Origin: an uncultured Flavobacteriaceae bacterium
Lineage (GTDB): Bacteria > Bacteroidota > Bacteroidia > Flavobacteriales > Flavobacteriaceae
Assembly (NCBI GenBank): GCA_947502635.1
Contig: CANNAN010000006.1
Location: 62,001-126,000, forward strand
Reading direction: 5' to 3'
Length of the DNA stretch: 64,000 nt
Every line of letters starts with the position of its first letter. Position 1 is the stretch's first letter. Below are positions 1 through 9,309 of the stretch, one piece after another. Below the pieces are notes generated by a model. That model was not told the DNA's origin. It did no database searches and saw nothing but the letters and a program-made list of their open reading frames with translations. The position numbers and the translations under genes are program-made.

Positions 1-317
1 AGAGGAATAATGGTAAGTCCTGTATTTTGAACTTCTTTTAGTAGTTTTTTTAATTCTTTTTTGTTTAATAAAAGCTTTCTCTCTGCTTTAGGACGGTGAT
101 TGTAATAATTACCAAAAGCATATTCTTCAATAGTCATATTAATAACAAAAAGCTCTCCTTGTTCATTAAATTCACAGAAACTTTCGGCTATAGATGCTCT
201 ACTGCTACGTATTGACTTAATTTCTGTTCCAGTTAGCACAATTCCAGCCGTATATTTATCCAATACTTCATATTGAAAACGTGCCTTTTTGTTCTGTATA
301 TTAATGTTTTTTTGCAT
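1..317 (-). CDS. smpB: SsrA-binding protein SmpB (3' part missing)
   Basis: The reverse strand from the ATG at 317 reads as an uninterrupted frame to the window edge, about 105 residues, so the C-terminus is cut off. The translation carries hallmark SmpB segments: a KARFQYEVLDKYTAGIVLTG-type start, then GTEIKSIRSSRASIAESF and a late LLLNKKELKKLL stretch. SmpB binds tmRNA and brings it to stalled ribosomes for trans-translation. The tmRNA gene itself is not in this window. Identification rests on recognition of the OB-fold signature sequence and is secure despite truncation. Confidence 0.93.
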   Translation of the reverse strand, partial: MQKNINIQNKKARFQYEVLDKYTAGIVLTGTEIKSIRSSRASIAESFCEFNEQGELFVINMTIEEYAFGNYYNHRPKAERKLLLNKKELKKLLKEVQNTGLTIIP

Positions 318-323
318 GGAGGA

Positions 324-331
324 CAAAACTA
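324..331 (-). promoter_or_regulatory. Putative -7 box of smpB
   Basis: On the minus strand this reads TAGTTTTG, a match to the Bacteroidetes TAnnTTTG -7 element. It lies directly upstream of the smpB ATG at 317, so the leader would be very short or absent. Confidence 0.4.
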
Positions 332-458
332 CATAATTTTATGAAGTTATTAATATGTGAGACTATTGAAATATTATATAAAGGCGTTAAAGAATTATTA
401 ATTGATTATACTTTTAAGTAAATACAATTACTTTAGCAGTTATAATTCAATTTAATAT

Positions 459-2045
459 ATGCAAAAAGCAATTTTATTCGTTTTAGTTTTATTGGTTTTA
501 GTGTCTTGTAAAAGTATTAAAAACCATAATGAACAAATAACAAAGTTGCATGATGTAACATATTTACATGAAGATATAGACAAGGTCTATAATCAATTAA
601 AAAAGCATCATCCAAAATTATATCAATATACTTCAAAGCAAGTGTTAGATTTTAAGTTTGATAGTTTAAAAACCACTATTAAAACCCCTATTAATTCTCG
701 AGAATTTTACAAAAAGTTAGCACCAGTAGTCTCTCAAATTAAACAAGGTCACATCTCACTAAGCTCTGCGAATAAATGGTATACAAAGAGAGAACGTAAA
801 GAATTACTGAAACGTAAGCTTGAATTTTACGCTTTAGATTTTGAGTATTTAGAAAATAAACTTTGGGTTAAAAGTACCAGGGCTAAAGATTCTTCAATTG
901 TAGGAAGTGAAGTTGTAAAAATAGAAGATGACTTCATTTCCGATTTAATAGCAGTATATAAAAAACGCTTTTCTTCAGATGGTTATAATACCACATTACA
1001 TGACAGGTACGTGGGGCGGCATTTTTCAAATTTTTATTATAAAGACAAAGGTTATATAGATAGTTTAAGGCTTACTTTAAAAAATAAGGACTCTTTGTTT
1101 GTAAAAACGTTTAGAAGAATAAAAAAGAAAGAAAAACCTAAAGGAAAAAAACCAGATTCTACTAAAACTAAAAAACGTGTCAAATTAACTTCGGCAGAGA
1201 AAAAAGTAAATCGCTTGGCTTTTAAAAAGAAACGTAAGTTTAAAAGAAAGCATGGTTATATAAAAAAGTATAATGAATACACACGAAACTTTTATTTTGT
1301 TGATACAGATAAAAGTACGGCCTATATGAAATTAAGGAGTTTTACCAATGGTAATTATAAAAGATTCTATAAGGAAAGCTTTGCAAGGTTAGATTCAGCA
1401 AAAACGAAAAATTTAATCTTAGATTTAAGAGATAATGGTGGAGGTAGAATTGCCGAAATAGATTATTTGTACGCTTATTTAACCGACAAACCCTATAAGT
1501 TTATTGAAGATAGTGAAGTAAATAGTCGCATACCGTTCTTAAAATTCTTAATGAGTAACACAACGCCAAATAGTATTAAAGTGTTATCGGGGATTTTCTC
1601 TCCAATAATTATTGTTCAGAATTTAATAAGAACGAGAAAGCACGATGGTAAGTTGTATTACAGGTTTAGGCAAACCAAAGTTAAAGCACCAAAACCTTTA
1701 CGTTTTACGGGTAATATCTATGTACTTATTAATGGGAACTCATTTTCGGCATCTTCTTTAATATCAACACATTTAAAAGCAACTAAAAGAGCTGTTTTTG
1801 TTGGAGAAGAAACAGGAGGTGCATATAATGGGACTGTTGCAGGAATTTATAAAATATATGAATTACCAACTACTAAGTTAAAGATAAGGATGGGGATGAT
1901 GCAAATAGAAGCGCCTCAAAAACAAAACCCAGATGGTTATGGTGTCATGCCAGATATTGAAATTTCACCCACAATTATTGATAGAAACCTAAAAAAAGAC
2001 CCTGAGTTTGATTGGGTTTTAAAAGATATAAAAAGTAAACGATAA
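459..2045 (+). CDS. S41 family peptidase, lipoprotein
   Basis: The 528-residue protein begins with a lipoprotein signal (LVLVSC, lipid-modified Cys near residue 17), so it should be anchored outside the inner membrane. The second half has S41 (tail-specific/C-terminal processing) protease features: NLILDLRDNGGGR around 325-335, GNSFSASS around 426-433 supplying the likely catalytic Ser, and EETGGAYNG downstream. The N-terminal half resembles helical domains found ahead of S41 domains in Bacteroidetes. Residues about 215-272 form an unusually Lys/Arg-rich insertion between the two halves. The substrate is unknown. It stands alone, upstream of lpdA in the same direction. Confidence 0.85.
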   Translation: MQKAILFVLVLLVLVSCKSIKNHNEQITKLHDVTYLHEDIDKVYNQLKKHHPKLYQYTSKQVLDFKFDSLKTTIKTPINSREFYKKLAPVVSQIKQGHISLSSANKWYTKRERKELLKRKLEFYALDFEYLENKLWVKSTRAKDSSIVGSEVVKIEDDFISDLIAVYKKRFSSDGYNTTLHDRYVGRHFSNFYYKDKGYIDSLRLTLKNKDSLFVKTFRRIKKKEKPKGKKPDSTKTKKRVKLTSAEKKVNRLAFKKKRKFKRKHGYIKKYNEYTRNFYFVDTDKSTAYMKLRSFTNGNYKRFYKESFARLDSAKTKNLILDLRDNGGGRIAEIDYLYAYLTDKPYKFIEDSEVNSRIPFLKFLMSNTTPNSIKVLSGIFSPIIIVQNLIRTRKHDGKLYYRFRQTKVKAPKPLRFTGNIYVLINGNSFSASSLISTHLKATKRAVFVGEETGGAYNGTVAGIYKIYELPTTKLKIRMGMMQIEAPQKQNPDGYGVMPDIEISPTIIDRNLKKDPEFDWVLKDIKSKR

Positions 2046-2126
2046 GACTTATGTTTTTTATTGCCTTCCCATAAAACATTCGTATTTTTACGTTCTATAT
2101 TAAAAATAAAACATCAAATATATTTT

Positions 2127-3527
2127 ATGAATTCATACGATGTAGCCGTAATAGGTTCAGGCCCTGGGGGATATGTAGCAGCAATACGTTGTGCGCAATT
2201 AGGAATGAAAACAGCCATTATAGAAAAGTATTCTACGCTAGGAGGTACTTGCTTAAATGTTGGTTGTATACCAAGTAAAGCACTTTTAGATTCTTCTCAT
2301 CATTACGATGATGCTGTAAAACATTTTGAAGAACATGGTATAGAAATACCAGGCGATATAAAGGTGAATTTAGAAAAAATGATTGCTCGTAAACAAGCAG
2401 TTGTTGACCAGACTACTGGTGGTATTGATTTCCTGATGAAGAAAAATAAGATTGATGTTTACCAAGGTTTAGGAAGTTTTAAAGATGCCACTCATATTAC
2501 GATTTCAGGAGAAGAAACTACTGAAATTGAAGCAAAAAACACCATTATTGCAACTGGAAGTAAACCTTCAAATTTGCCATTTATAAATATTGATAAAGAG
2601 CGAGTTATCACTTCTACAGAAGCGTTAAAACTTAAAGAAATACCGAAACATTTAATTGTTATTGGTGGTGGCGTTATTGGTTTAGAGCTTGGACAGGTTT
2701 ATAAAAGGTTAGGAGCAGAAGTTTCTGTTGTTGAGTTTATGGATCGTATTATTCCAACAATGGATGCAGGTTTATCTAAAGAACTTAATAAAGTTTTAAA
2801 GAAACAGAAATTTAAAATTAATGCGTCTCATAAAGTAAAGTCTGTTGAGCGTGTTGGTGATGAAGTTATTGTGAAGGCAGATAACAAAAAAGGAGAAGAA
2901 GTAGAATTTAAAGGAGACTATTGCTTGGTTTCTGTTGGACGTCGCCCTTATACAGATGCCTTAAATGCAGAAGCAGCAGGTGTGAAATTGAATGATAGAG
3001 GACAAATTGAAGTTAATGATCATTTACAGACGAGTGCTTCTAATATTTATGCGATTGGAGATGTGATAAAAGGTGCGATGTTAGCACATAAAGCAGAAGA
3101 AGAAGGTGTATTTGTTGCTGAAACATTAGCAGGTCAAAAACCACATATCGATTATAACCTAATACCAGGTGTTGTTTATACATGGCCAGAAGTTGCTGCA
3201 GTTGGTAAAACTGAAGAGCAGCTTAAAGAAGCAGGAGTAGCATACAAATCAGGTCAATTCCCAATGCGTGCTTTAGGTAGAAGTAGAGCGAGCATGGATT
3301 TAGACGGATTTGTGAAAGTTCTTGCAGATAAAACTACTGATGAAATTTTAGGAGTACACATGGTGGGAGCTCGTGCAGCAGATATGATTGCAGAAGCTGT
3401 GGTTGCTATGGAATACAGAGCATCTGCTGAAGATGTATCGCGTATGTCTCATGCACATCCAACATTTACAGAAGCTATTAAAGAAGCGGCTTTAGCGGCT
3501 ACTGAGGATAGAGCTTTGCATATATAA
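2127..3527 (+). CDS. lpdA: Dihydrolipoyl dehydrogenase (E3)
   Basis: This FAD-dependent enzyme of 466 residues reoxidises dihydrolipoamide in 2-oxoacid dehydrogenase and glycine cleavage complexes. Visible features are an N-terminal FAD-binding GSGPGG motif, the redox-active disulfide CLNVGC (Cys42/Cys47), a second NAD-binding VIGGGVIGLELG motif, and the C-terminal HAHPTFTE with the catalytic His/Glu pair. The frame extends 22 codons upstream, but the ATG at 2127 gives the family's normal N-terminus (MNSYDVAVIG), so that start is preferred. A strong terminator follows the gene. No partner complex genes are adjacent. Confidence 0.96.
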   Translation: MNSYDVAVIGSGPGGYVAAIRCAQLGMKTAIIEKYSTLGGTCLNVGCIPSKALLDSSHHYDDAVKHFEEHGIEIPGDIKVNLEKMIARKQAVVDQTTGGIDFLMKKNKIDVYQGLGSFKDATHITISGEETTEIEAKNTIIATGSKPSNLPFINIDKERVITSTEALKLKEIPKHLIVIGGGVIGLELGQVYKRLGAEVSVVEFMDRIIPTMDAGLSKELNKVLKKQKFKINASHKVKSVERVGDEVIVKADNKKGEEVEFKGDYCLVSVGRRPYTDALNAEAAGVKLNDRGQIEVNDHLQTSASNIYAIGDVIKGAMLAHKAEEEGVFVAETLAGQKPHIDYNLIPGVVYTWPEVAAVGKTEEQLKEAGVAYKSGQFPMRALGRSRASMDLDGFVKVLADKTTDEILGVHMVGARAADMIAEAVVAMEYRASAEDVSRMSHAHPTFTEAIKEAALAATEDRALHI

Positions 3528-3550
3528 TAACCAAAGTATTTTAAGATAAT

Positions 3551-3584
3551 AAAAAAAGCGAACTTATTGAGTTCGCTTTTTTTA
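3551..3584 (+). terminator. Intrinsic terminator after lpdA
   Basis: An inverted repeat AAAAAAAGCGAAC / GTTCGCTTTTTTT with a 7-base loop ends in a T-run just after the lpdA stop. Confidence 0.85.
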
Positions 3585-3600
3585 TTACTATTTTTGAAAT

Positions 3601-4758
3601 ATGCAGAACATTCCTATTCATACAAATATTATTGGCTTAATCATTTTTGCAGGTATTTGTTTTGGTCTGTTTGTGTCTTATTTTTTAATTAAAAAATCGA
3701 TACATAACAAATCTCCCAATTTATACATGGGGGTTTTAATTTTGGCTTTATCGCTTATTATGTTTGAAGGTTGGCTTAATTACACGAGTTATATTTTTAA
3801 AGTATTATGGCTTACTAATTTTTCGGAACCTTTAAACTTTGTAATAGCACCTCTTATTTACTTGTTTATGACGTCTCAATTGGGTCATAAAAGAAACAAA
3901 AAAGATTGGTTTCATTTTATTCCTTTTATAGTATGGTTTGGGTATTGTTTATTCTTTTTCTTTCAGGAAGATGTATTTAAATACAATGATAATATTGGTG
4001 TGATGAATTTAGATATACCATATATTCAAACGACAAAAGTATATACAGGAGATCCTTTGGGAATTCGTAACTCTGTTAACTTGGCTACTATCATTCATAT
4101 TCTTATGTACATTGGTGTTGTGGCTTATCGCTTATTTCAATCGGCAAAAAAAAGAGGAGAATCGATTTTGAGAACCAATGATAAAACATTAAAATCACTT
4201 AGAAATTCATTTTATCATTTTTTAATAATCACCACTATTTTAATTTTTGTAAAAATAACCTTTGAAAGCGATGTTGGTGACTATCTAATCTTTTTATATG
4301 TCTGTTTTATGATTTTTTTGACGGCTTTTCAAATTATGAATACATCGTCGTATTATACAGAAGTATCTTCATTTTTAGAAGGCCCTGTTTTGAAATATAA
4401 AAAATCATCATTGGTAGAAGGACAAAAAGATGTTATATTAAAAAGAGTTGTGGATCAGATGAAAAACGAGAAGTTTTATGCGAGTAATTCTGCCTCTCTT
4501 TCAGATTTATCTAAACGGATAAATGAAAGCTCCCATCATGTGTCTCAGGTTATTAATGAGCGATTAAATCAATCATTTTTCGAACTGTTAGCAACTTATA
4601 GAATAGATGAAGCTAAAGCTATTCTAAAAACAGATTTAGGTAAAAAATTAACCATTGAAGAAATAGCTGAAAGAGTAGGATATAACTCTAAATCGGCATT
4701 TAATTCAGCATTTAAAAAAATAACTTCACAAACACCATCACAATTTAGAGACTTGTAA
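3601..4758 (+). CDS. AraC-family regulator with membrane N-terminal domain
   Basis: A 385-residue protein whose first roughly 245 residues contain about seven hydrophobic helices (for example IIGLIIFAGICFGLFVSYFL near the start), followed by a C-terminal AraC-type helix-turn-helix (LSDLSKRINESSHHVSQVI and IEEIAERVGYNSKSAFNSAF). This membrane-sensor/AraC architecture is common in Flavobacteriia. Ligand and targets cannot be told. A TATTTTTG box lies just before the ATG. The acyltransferase gene 120 bp downstream in the same direction may be a target or co-transcribed. Confidence 0.85.
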   Translation: MQNIPIHTNIIGLIIFAGICFGLFVSYFLIKKSIHNKSPNLYMGVLILALSLIMFEGWLNYTSYIFKVLWLTNFSEPLNFVIAPLIYLFMTSQLGHKRNKKDWFHFIPFIVWFGYCLFFFFQEDVFKYNDNIGVMNLDIPYIQTTKVYTGDPLGIRNSVNLATIIHILMYIGVVAYRLFQSAKKRGESILRTNDKTLKSLRNSFYHFLIITTILIFVKITFESDVGDYLIFLYVCFMIFLTAFQIMNTSSYYTEVSSFLEGPVLKYKKSSLVEGQKDVILKRVVDQMKNEKFYASNSASLSDLSKRINESSHHVSQVINERLNQSFFELLATYRIDEAKAILKTDLGKKLTIEEIAERVGYNSKSAFNSAFKKITSQTPSQFRDL

Positions 4759-4879
4759 CTGTTTGATTATTAGTGTTTGTTTGTGCTTCCCTATAAACCA
4801 GAACCCCTCCCTTATAGGCTGATTCGTTAAAACAGACAGGCTGTTGATACTTTTGAACCAAATCAAAAAGCGAACAGTT

Positions 4880-6070
4880 ATGAATGGGCAACTAAAAACA
4901 ACAAAACAAAGACAGTATTTTATCGATTGGCTAAGAATAGGACTCATTATAAGTGTTTTCTTTTTTCATGTGGGTATGATTTTTAGACCAGAGCAATGGC
5001 ATGTTAATAGTGATAAAACATTCGAGTTTTTAGATCCTATTATGTGGTGGTTGCATTTATGGAGAATGCCATTATTATTTTTAGTATCTGGGGTTGGTAC
5101 GTATTACGCCATTGGACACAGAACAAGTTGGCAATATTTAAAAGAGCGTTTTACAAGGTTGTATATTCCATTTACAGTTGGATTTTTTACACTAGTACCA
5201 TTAATGGTATATGTTGAACGTATTGATGTCTACGGTTCATTTTTGGATTATATACCACATATGTTTGATGGTGGCCCTTATCCAGTTGGTAACATTTCTT
5301 GGCATCACTTATGGTTTATTCTATATTTATTTATTATTTCCTTACTTATCACTCCTTTTTTAAGTTATACTAAAAGTGGACATTATAATATGATTAGAGG
5401 AAAACTAATAGCATTAGTCTCTAAAAAAGGAGGGTTAAATTGGCTGTTGCTAATCATTATTCTATCACAATTAATTTTAAGACAATATTTTCCAAAGAGC
5501 ACGCATGCCTTATATAACGACTGGGCTTATTTTACTTATTATTTATTGTTTTTTATTAGCGGATTTATGTTGTTTACTAGTGGTAAAGTGATTAAAACTT
5601 TGGCGAATAGCAGAAGACTCTACTTGTATCAAACTATTATAGCAACAATAATTTTATTCTCATTGCCTTTAATTTTCGGTCAGTCTTCTGTGGGGCAAGA
5701 TTATTTTCGTGGTATTACAGAAATGATAATTTCATTATCTTGTAGCTTAACAGCAATTGGCTATTTCAAAAGGTACTTTAATAAAGATCATAAGTTTAGG
5801 AAGGTAATAAACGAAGCTATTTATCCTTTTTATTTACTGCATCAACCAGCTTTAATATTTGTAGGTTACTTTGTATTGAAATGGCAAATATCTTATTTGT
5901 CGCAAGCTGTTTTAATAATAGTTTTCTCTTTAATGTCTATTATAATTACCTATTGGTTTGTAATTAGGAAATTTAATATTCTTAGAATATCTTTTGGGTT
6001 GAAATTGAAGCGAAAAGATAAAATGTTGAAAGCAAATAATGATATGAAGTCATTAGCTTTTGATAAATAA
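4880..6070 (+). CDS. Membrane acyltransferase (acyltransferase 3 family)
   Basis: A multi-spanning protein of 396 residues from the preferred ATG at 4880, which gives the typical opening RQYFIDWLRIGLIISVFFFH; an in-frame start 12 codons upstream is possible. The conserved DWLR motif and the His in FFFHVGMIF near the first membrane helix are hallmarks of acyltransferase 3/OafA-like proteins, which move acyl groups onto extracytoplasmic glycans or other acceptors. About ten hydrophobic helices are visible. The acceptor is unknown. Downstream is only a decayed gene remnant. Confidence 0.85.
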   Translation: MNGQLKTTKQRQYFIDWLRIGLIISVFFFHVGMIFRPEQWHVNSDKTFEFLDPIMWWLHLWRMPLLFLVSGVGTYYAIGHRTSWQYLKERFTRLYIPFTVGFFTLVPLMVYVERIDVYGSFLDYIPHMFDGGPYPVGNISWHHLWFILYLFIISLLITPFLSYTKSGHYNMIRGKLIALVSKKGGLNWLLLIIILSQLILRQYFPKSTHALYNDWAYFTYYLLFFISGFMLFTSGKVIKTLANSRRLYLYQTIIATIILFSLPLIFGQSSVGQDYFRGITEMIISLSCSLTAIGYFKRYFNKDHKFRKVINEAIYPFYLLHQPALIFVGYFVLKWQISYLSQAVLIIVFSLMSIIITYWFVIRKFNILRISFGLKLKRKDKMLKANNDMKSLAFDK

Positions 6071-6087
6071 ATTTTAAAACTCTGACC

Positions 6088-6330
6088 ATGAAATCATTTA
6101 GAAGTATTATTACAGACTTAAATTAAAGAAGCCAATATTAACAGATATTTAATTTACACTTTTGGGAAATATTATTAGTCGTGATTGGAGTTCGTTTCGC
6201 TTTTTAAGTTAATAAGTTGTAATGACAGTAGAATAAAGTAGAATTCTGAAATTAGATATTCTGAAAACATAAGGGATCAAATTACAAGTGGTAAAGTATT
6301 AATTATAGAACAAATGGTAACTCTATAGTA
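6088..6330 (+). pseudogene. Decayed DUF6090-like membrane protein remnant
   Basis: No intact frame exists here, but two overlapping frames together recall the start of the small membrane proteins annotated DUF6090 in Flavobacteriia. After an ATG at 6088 (MKSFRSIITDLN, then stop), one frame gives NINRYLIYTFG and the next gives WEILLVVIGVRFAF, stop, VNKL. Intact members read roughly KYLxYAIGEIxLVVIGILIALQxNNWN. At least one frameshift and several stops are present. This explains most of the gap between the acyltransferase and the cyclase. Extent to the right is uncertain. Confidence 0.5.
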
Positions 6331-6361
6331 GAAGCCATCAATGGACTGCATCATATTTTAT

Positions 6362-7456
6362 TTAATTATAAACGACATCATACAGTTGAATATATTCTTT
6401 TTTTCCTTCAAGCAATAATTTGTCAATTTTCATGAATGAGTAGCCATGGTCTTCGGTTATCTTATTAAACAGTTTTTCAGAAATAAGTGTTTTTGAATTA
6501 TAGGTATTGCATTCTGCTTGAATTCGGGCAGCAGTATTTAAAATATCACCAGTATAAATAAGCTCTTTTTTAATGATGCCTATTTCACCAGTAGTTACCA
6601 TGCCCACATGATAACCTGCTTTAAATTCGGGTACTAAACCAAATCGTTCTATATATTTATTTCTTTTTTTATCTATTTTTTCAGAAATCTTTCTAAAACA
6701 ATGAATACAGTTATTTTTATAAAGCCCAGGTGTTTCTTTCCAGGTAACAACTATTTCATCCCCAACATATTGATATACTTCACCAGAGGTTTCTAAAATA
6801 GCATTTGTCATATCTGCATAATAGGTTTTTAATAGTTCAAAATATTTTTCATGACCTAATTTTTCAGCTATTGTGGTCGATGATTTCATGTCTAAAAACA
6901 TAAATATGCGTGTTTCTTGTTTAGGTTTATGGTATTTTCCAAGATAATTTGACAATACATTATTACCTAAATAGTCTTTGATTTCTGAATAAAACAATGC
7001 GATATCTAAAATAATGCCTGTATATATGATAACACTCCAAAAAGAGAATTTTTTTATGAATACCAGTAAACTATTTTTAACAATGGGATCTAATATCGAA
7101 GCTTTGTATAAATAAGCGTTATTTATTAGTGTTATAACAACAAGAAAAGTAAGAACAAAAAAAAGATAAAATATACTTTTAAATAAAATCTTGATCCAAA
7201 ATGATTTATTAATAAAATACCTTTTGAGCCAAAAAAGTTCAATAGTTCCCTGGGCCAATCCCATAAGAAAACTACCAGTACTTACCATAATTAAAGAATT
7301 ATAGGGACTGTATTGGTTTCCTGTAGCAGGGTATAGGGTGGATTTTCCTAATATTCCGTATTCTAGCATAACATATGTAAGACCAAAGAATAACCAAATG
7401 ATTCCAAAAGTAAGAATTTGTTTAAAATAGCGTTTGTATAGCGGGTGAAGTTGCAT
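6362..7456 (-). CDS. Membrane-anchored class III adenylate/guanylate cyclase
   Basis: A 364-residue protein: residues 1-155 hold about four membrane helices and residues 184-330 a class III nucleotide cyclase domain. Both metal-binding aspartates are visible (FLDMKSST, Asp189; YVGDEIVV, Asp233). The substrate-site positions are present too: Lys279 in EFKAGYH, Asp304 in YTGDILNTAAR, and the transition-state Asn307/Arg311. Lys plus Asp at the base-recognition positions favours ATP, so the product is probably cAMP. The catalytic set is complete and the enzyme should be active. It is transcribed alone, divergently from the next AraC regulator. Confidence 0.88.
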   Translation of the reverse strand: MQLHPLYKRYFKQILTFGIIWLFFGLTYVMLEYGILGKSTLYPATGNQYSPYNSLIMVSTGSFLMGLAQGTIELFWLKRYFINKSFWIKILFKSIFYLFFVLTFLVVITLINNAYLYKASILDPIVKNSLLVFIKKFSFWSVIIYTGIILDIALFYSEIKDYLGNNVLSNYLGKYHKPKQETRIFMFLDMKSSTTIAEKLGHEKYFELLKTYYADMTNAILETSGEVYQYVGDEIVVTWKETPGLYKNNCIHCFRKISEKIDKKRNKYIERFGLVPEFKAGYHVGMVTTGEIGIIKKELIYTGDILNTAARIQAECNTYNSKTLISEKLFNKITEDHGYSFMKIDKLLLEGKKEYIQLYDVVYN

Positions 7457-7603
7457 AAGGTAAATATAGATAAATCATAACTATTTTACTTTAAGAAACC
7501 GAGGTAGTATAAACAAGTTTGTTTATATTTTATGTGTTTTTTTTGTGATGCTCAATAATGAAAAAAATATTGTGTTATTTTGTTTAATTCTTAAACCTAC
7601 AGA

Positions 7604-8725
7604 GTGTTTTTTATATTAGGAATATTTATAGCCATTTTTCTTTCGTTTCTTTTATTAATAAAAAAGAACAAATCGCGCGCAGATAAAATACTAGTATTGT
7701 GGTTGATATTAATTTCTATTAACCAAATATTTAATTATTTAAATATTACCGAAATTACTTATCAATACCCGTATTGGTTAGGTGTTGATTTTGGGATGCC
7801 TGTTATGATTGGTGTTTTTTTGTATTTCTACGTAAGGGAGATAACAGGAACTCCATTAAATAGTACTCCGAAAATACTATTACACCTGCTACCAACTCTT
7901 TTGGTATACCTTTTAGCTATTCCATTTTATTGCTTAACAGGCGTTGAAAAAATATATGTTTATAAGAATGAAGGAATAGGATACGAATGGTATGTAATAA
8001 TGAATAATTTGGTTATTGCAATATCTGGATTAATATATTCTATTTGGTCTATTATTCTAATAAAAAGACATCAAATAAAAATTCAGGATCGTTTTTCCAA
8101 TACAGATAAAAAAGAATTACAATGGCTTCGATTACTTTCTTTTGGGTTTGTTATAATTTGGTTGTTTTCGGCCTTTTTTGATAATCGCATTATTTTTTCG
8201 ATTGTAGTCGTTTTTGTTTTGTGCATTGCTGTTTTTGGAATCAATCAATTAAATATTTTTAATTCTAATTCAGAGTCGGAGAAAGCGGTTATCAAGCTTA
8301 AAAATAATAGCAATAAAGAGCCCAATTTAAAACCGAATACAGTAGCTGAAAAATATGCTAAATCTGGTTTAAATGATGAAGCAGCTTCCGAAATTTATAT
8401 TAACTTAAAAAAAATGATGAAAGATACTTCTTCTTATAAGGATGTGAACCTTACTCTGGTGGAGTTATCTAAACGATTGGAAATACATCCAAATTATTTG
8501 TCGCAAGTAATCAATGAAAAGGAAGGAAAGAATTTTTACAATTATATAAATTCGCTTCGGATTGAAGCATTTATTTCATTGGCTTCACTACCTGAGAATA
8601 AAAAATATACTATGATTTCTTTGGCATACGATTGTGGTTTTAGTACTAAATCTACATTCAATAAACACTTTAAACTACATACGGGTAAAACACCGACAGA
8701 GTATTTTAATACAGTAAACATTTAG
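7604..8725 (+). CDS. AraC-family regulator with membrane N-terminal domain
   Basis: A 373-residue protein starting at a GTG (7604); an in-frame stop lies four codons upstream and no better start exists. Roughly 215 N-terminal residues form several membrane helices. The C-terminal 100 residues are an AraC HTH pair (LVELSKRLEIHPNYLSQVINE and ISLAYDCGFSTKSTFNKHFK). Same architecture as the regulator at 3601-4758. It is divergent from the cyclase gene, with 147 bp between them that could hold control sites for both. Targets unknown. Confidence 0.83.
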   Translation: MFFILGIFIAIFLSFLLLIKKNKSRADKILVLWLILISINQIFNYLNITEITYQYPYWLGVDFGMPVMIGVFLYFYVREITGTPLNSTPKILLHLLPTLLVYLLAIPFYCLTGVEKIYVYKNEGIGYEWYVIMNNLVIAISGLIYSIWSIILIKRHQIKIQDRFSNTDKKELQWLRLLSFGFVIIWLFSAFFDNRIIFSIVVVFVLCIAVFGINQLNIFNSNSESEKAVIKLKNNSNKEPNLKPNTVAEKYAKSGLNDEAASEIYINLKKMMKDTSSYKDVNLTLVELSKRLEIHPNYLSQVINEKEGKNFYNYINSLRIEAFISLASLPENKKYTMISLAYDCGFSTKSTFNKHFKLHTGKTPTEYFNTVNI

Positions 8726-9309
8726 AAGATAAATTTTCTTCTTCCCTGCATGCGTCACTTCATTTTCTTAGATGCCAAATATTGATTAAATGTGCTGTTT
8801 TTTAGGAGATTGCAGGTGTTTCCTTGTAAGCACGTACACCTATTTTTATACCCCTTGTAAACTTTGTCTTTTTATACCCTAATTCGTCGCATTTTTGTCA
8901 AGAATTTTAAAGTATACAAGACCATATAATACAAATAAATATTTCAACTCAAGCTCGAAGATGGATTTAAAAACCCAGAGATGTTTAAGTCATAAATTAT
9001 TCATAAAAAAAACGATTCATGCAACCCTTTGAAATTTGAGGTGTCAATAGGTAAAGTGTGATGAAAACATTAAAAAAAAATAATAATCAAAAACGAATAT
9101 CTAATTATTAGAATGATGGAGAATAATCACAAAAAGGCAATCGATAAAATTTTTAAACCCATTTTAGGGTTTGGCTTGAACACAAAAACAGCATTAAAAA
9201 GAAGGTGGTTGAGCATTAAATGCAAAACTAATGCGTTTAAAAGCGAATTGAATATTACATAACAACAAATCATATTAAGACTTTAAAACAATCATTAATC
9301 AAAAAACGA
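8726..9309. other. Long intergenic region before TonB receptor
   Basis: 584 bp without a convincing gene. It contains an imperfect inverted repeat AGGTGT...ACACCT near 8812-8841 and a 49-codon frame on the plus strand at 9113-9262 (starting MMENNHKKAIDKIF, rich in Lys). The frame has no recognisable family and could be a leader peptide, a small protein or chance. The region probably holds the promoter and a long leader of the receptor operon. Confidence 0.4.
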
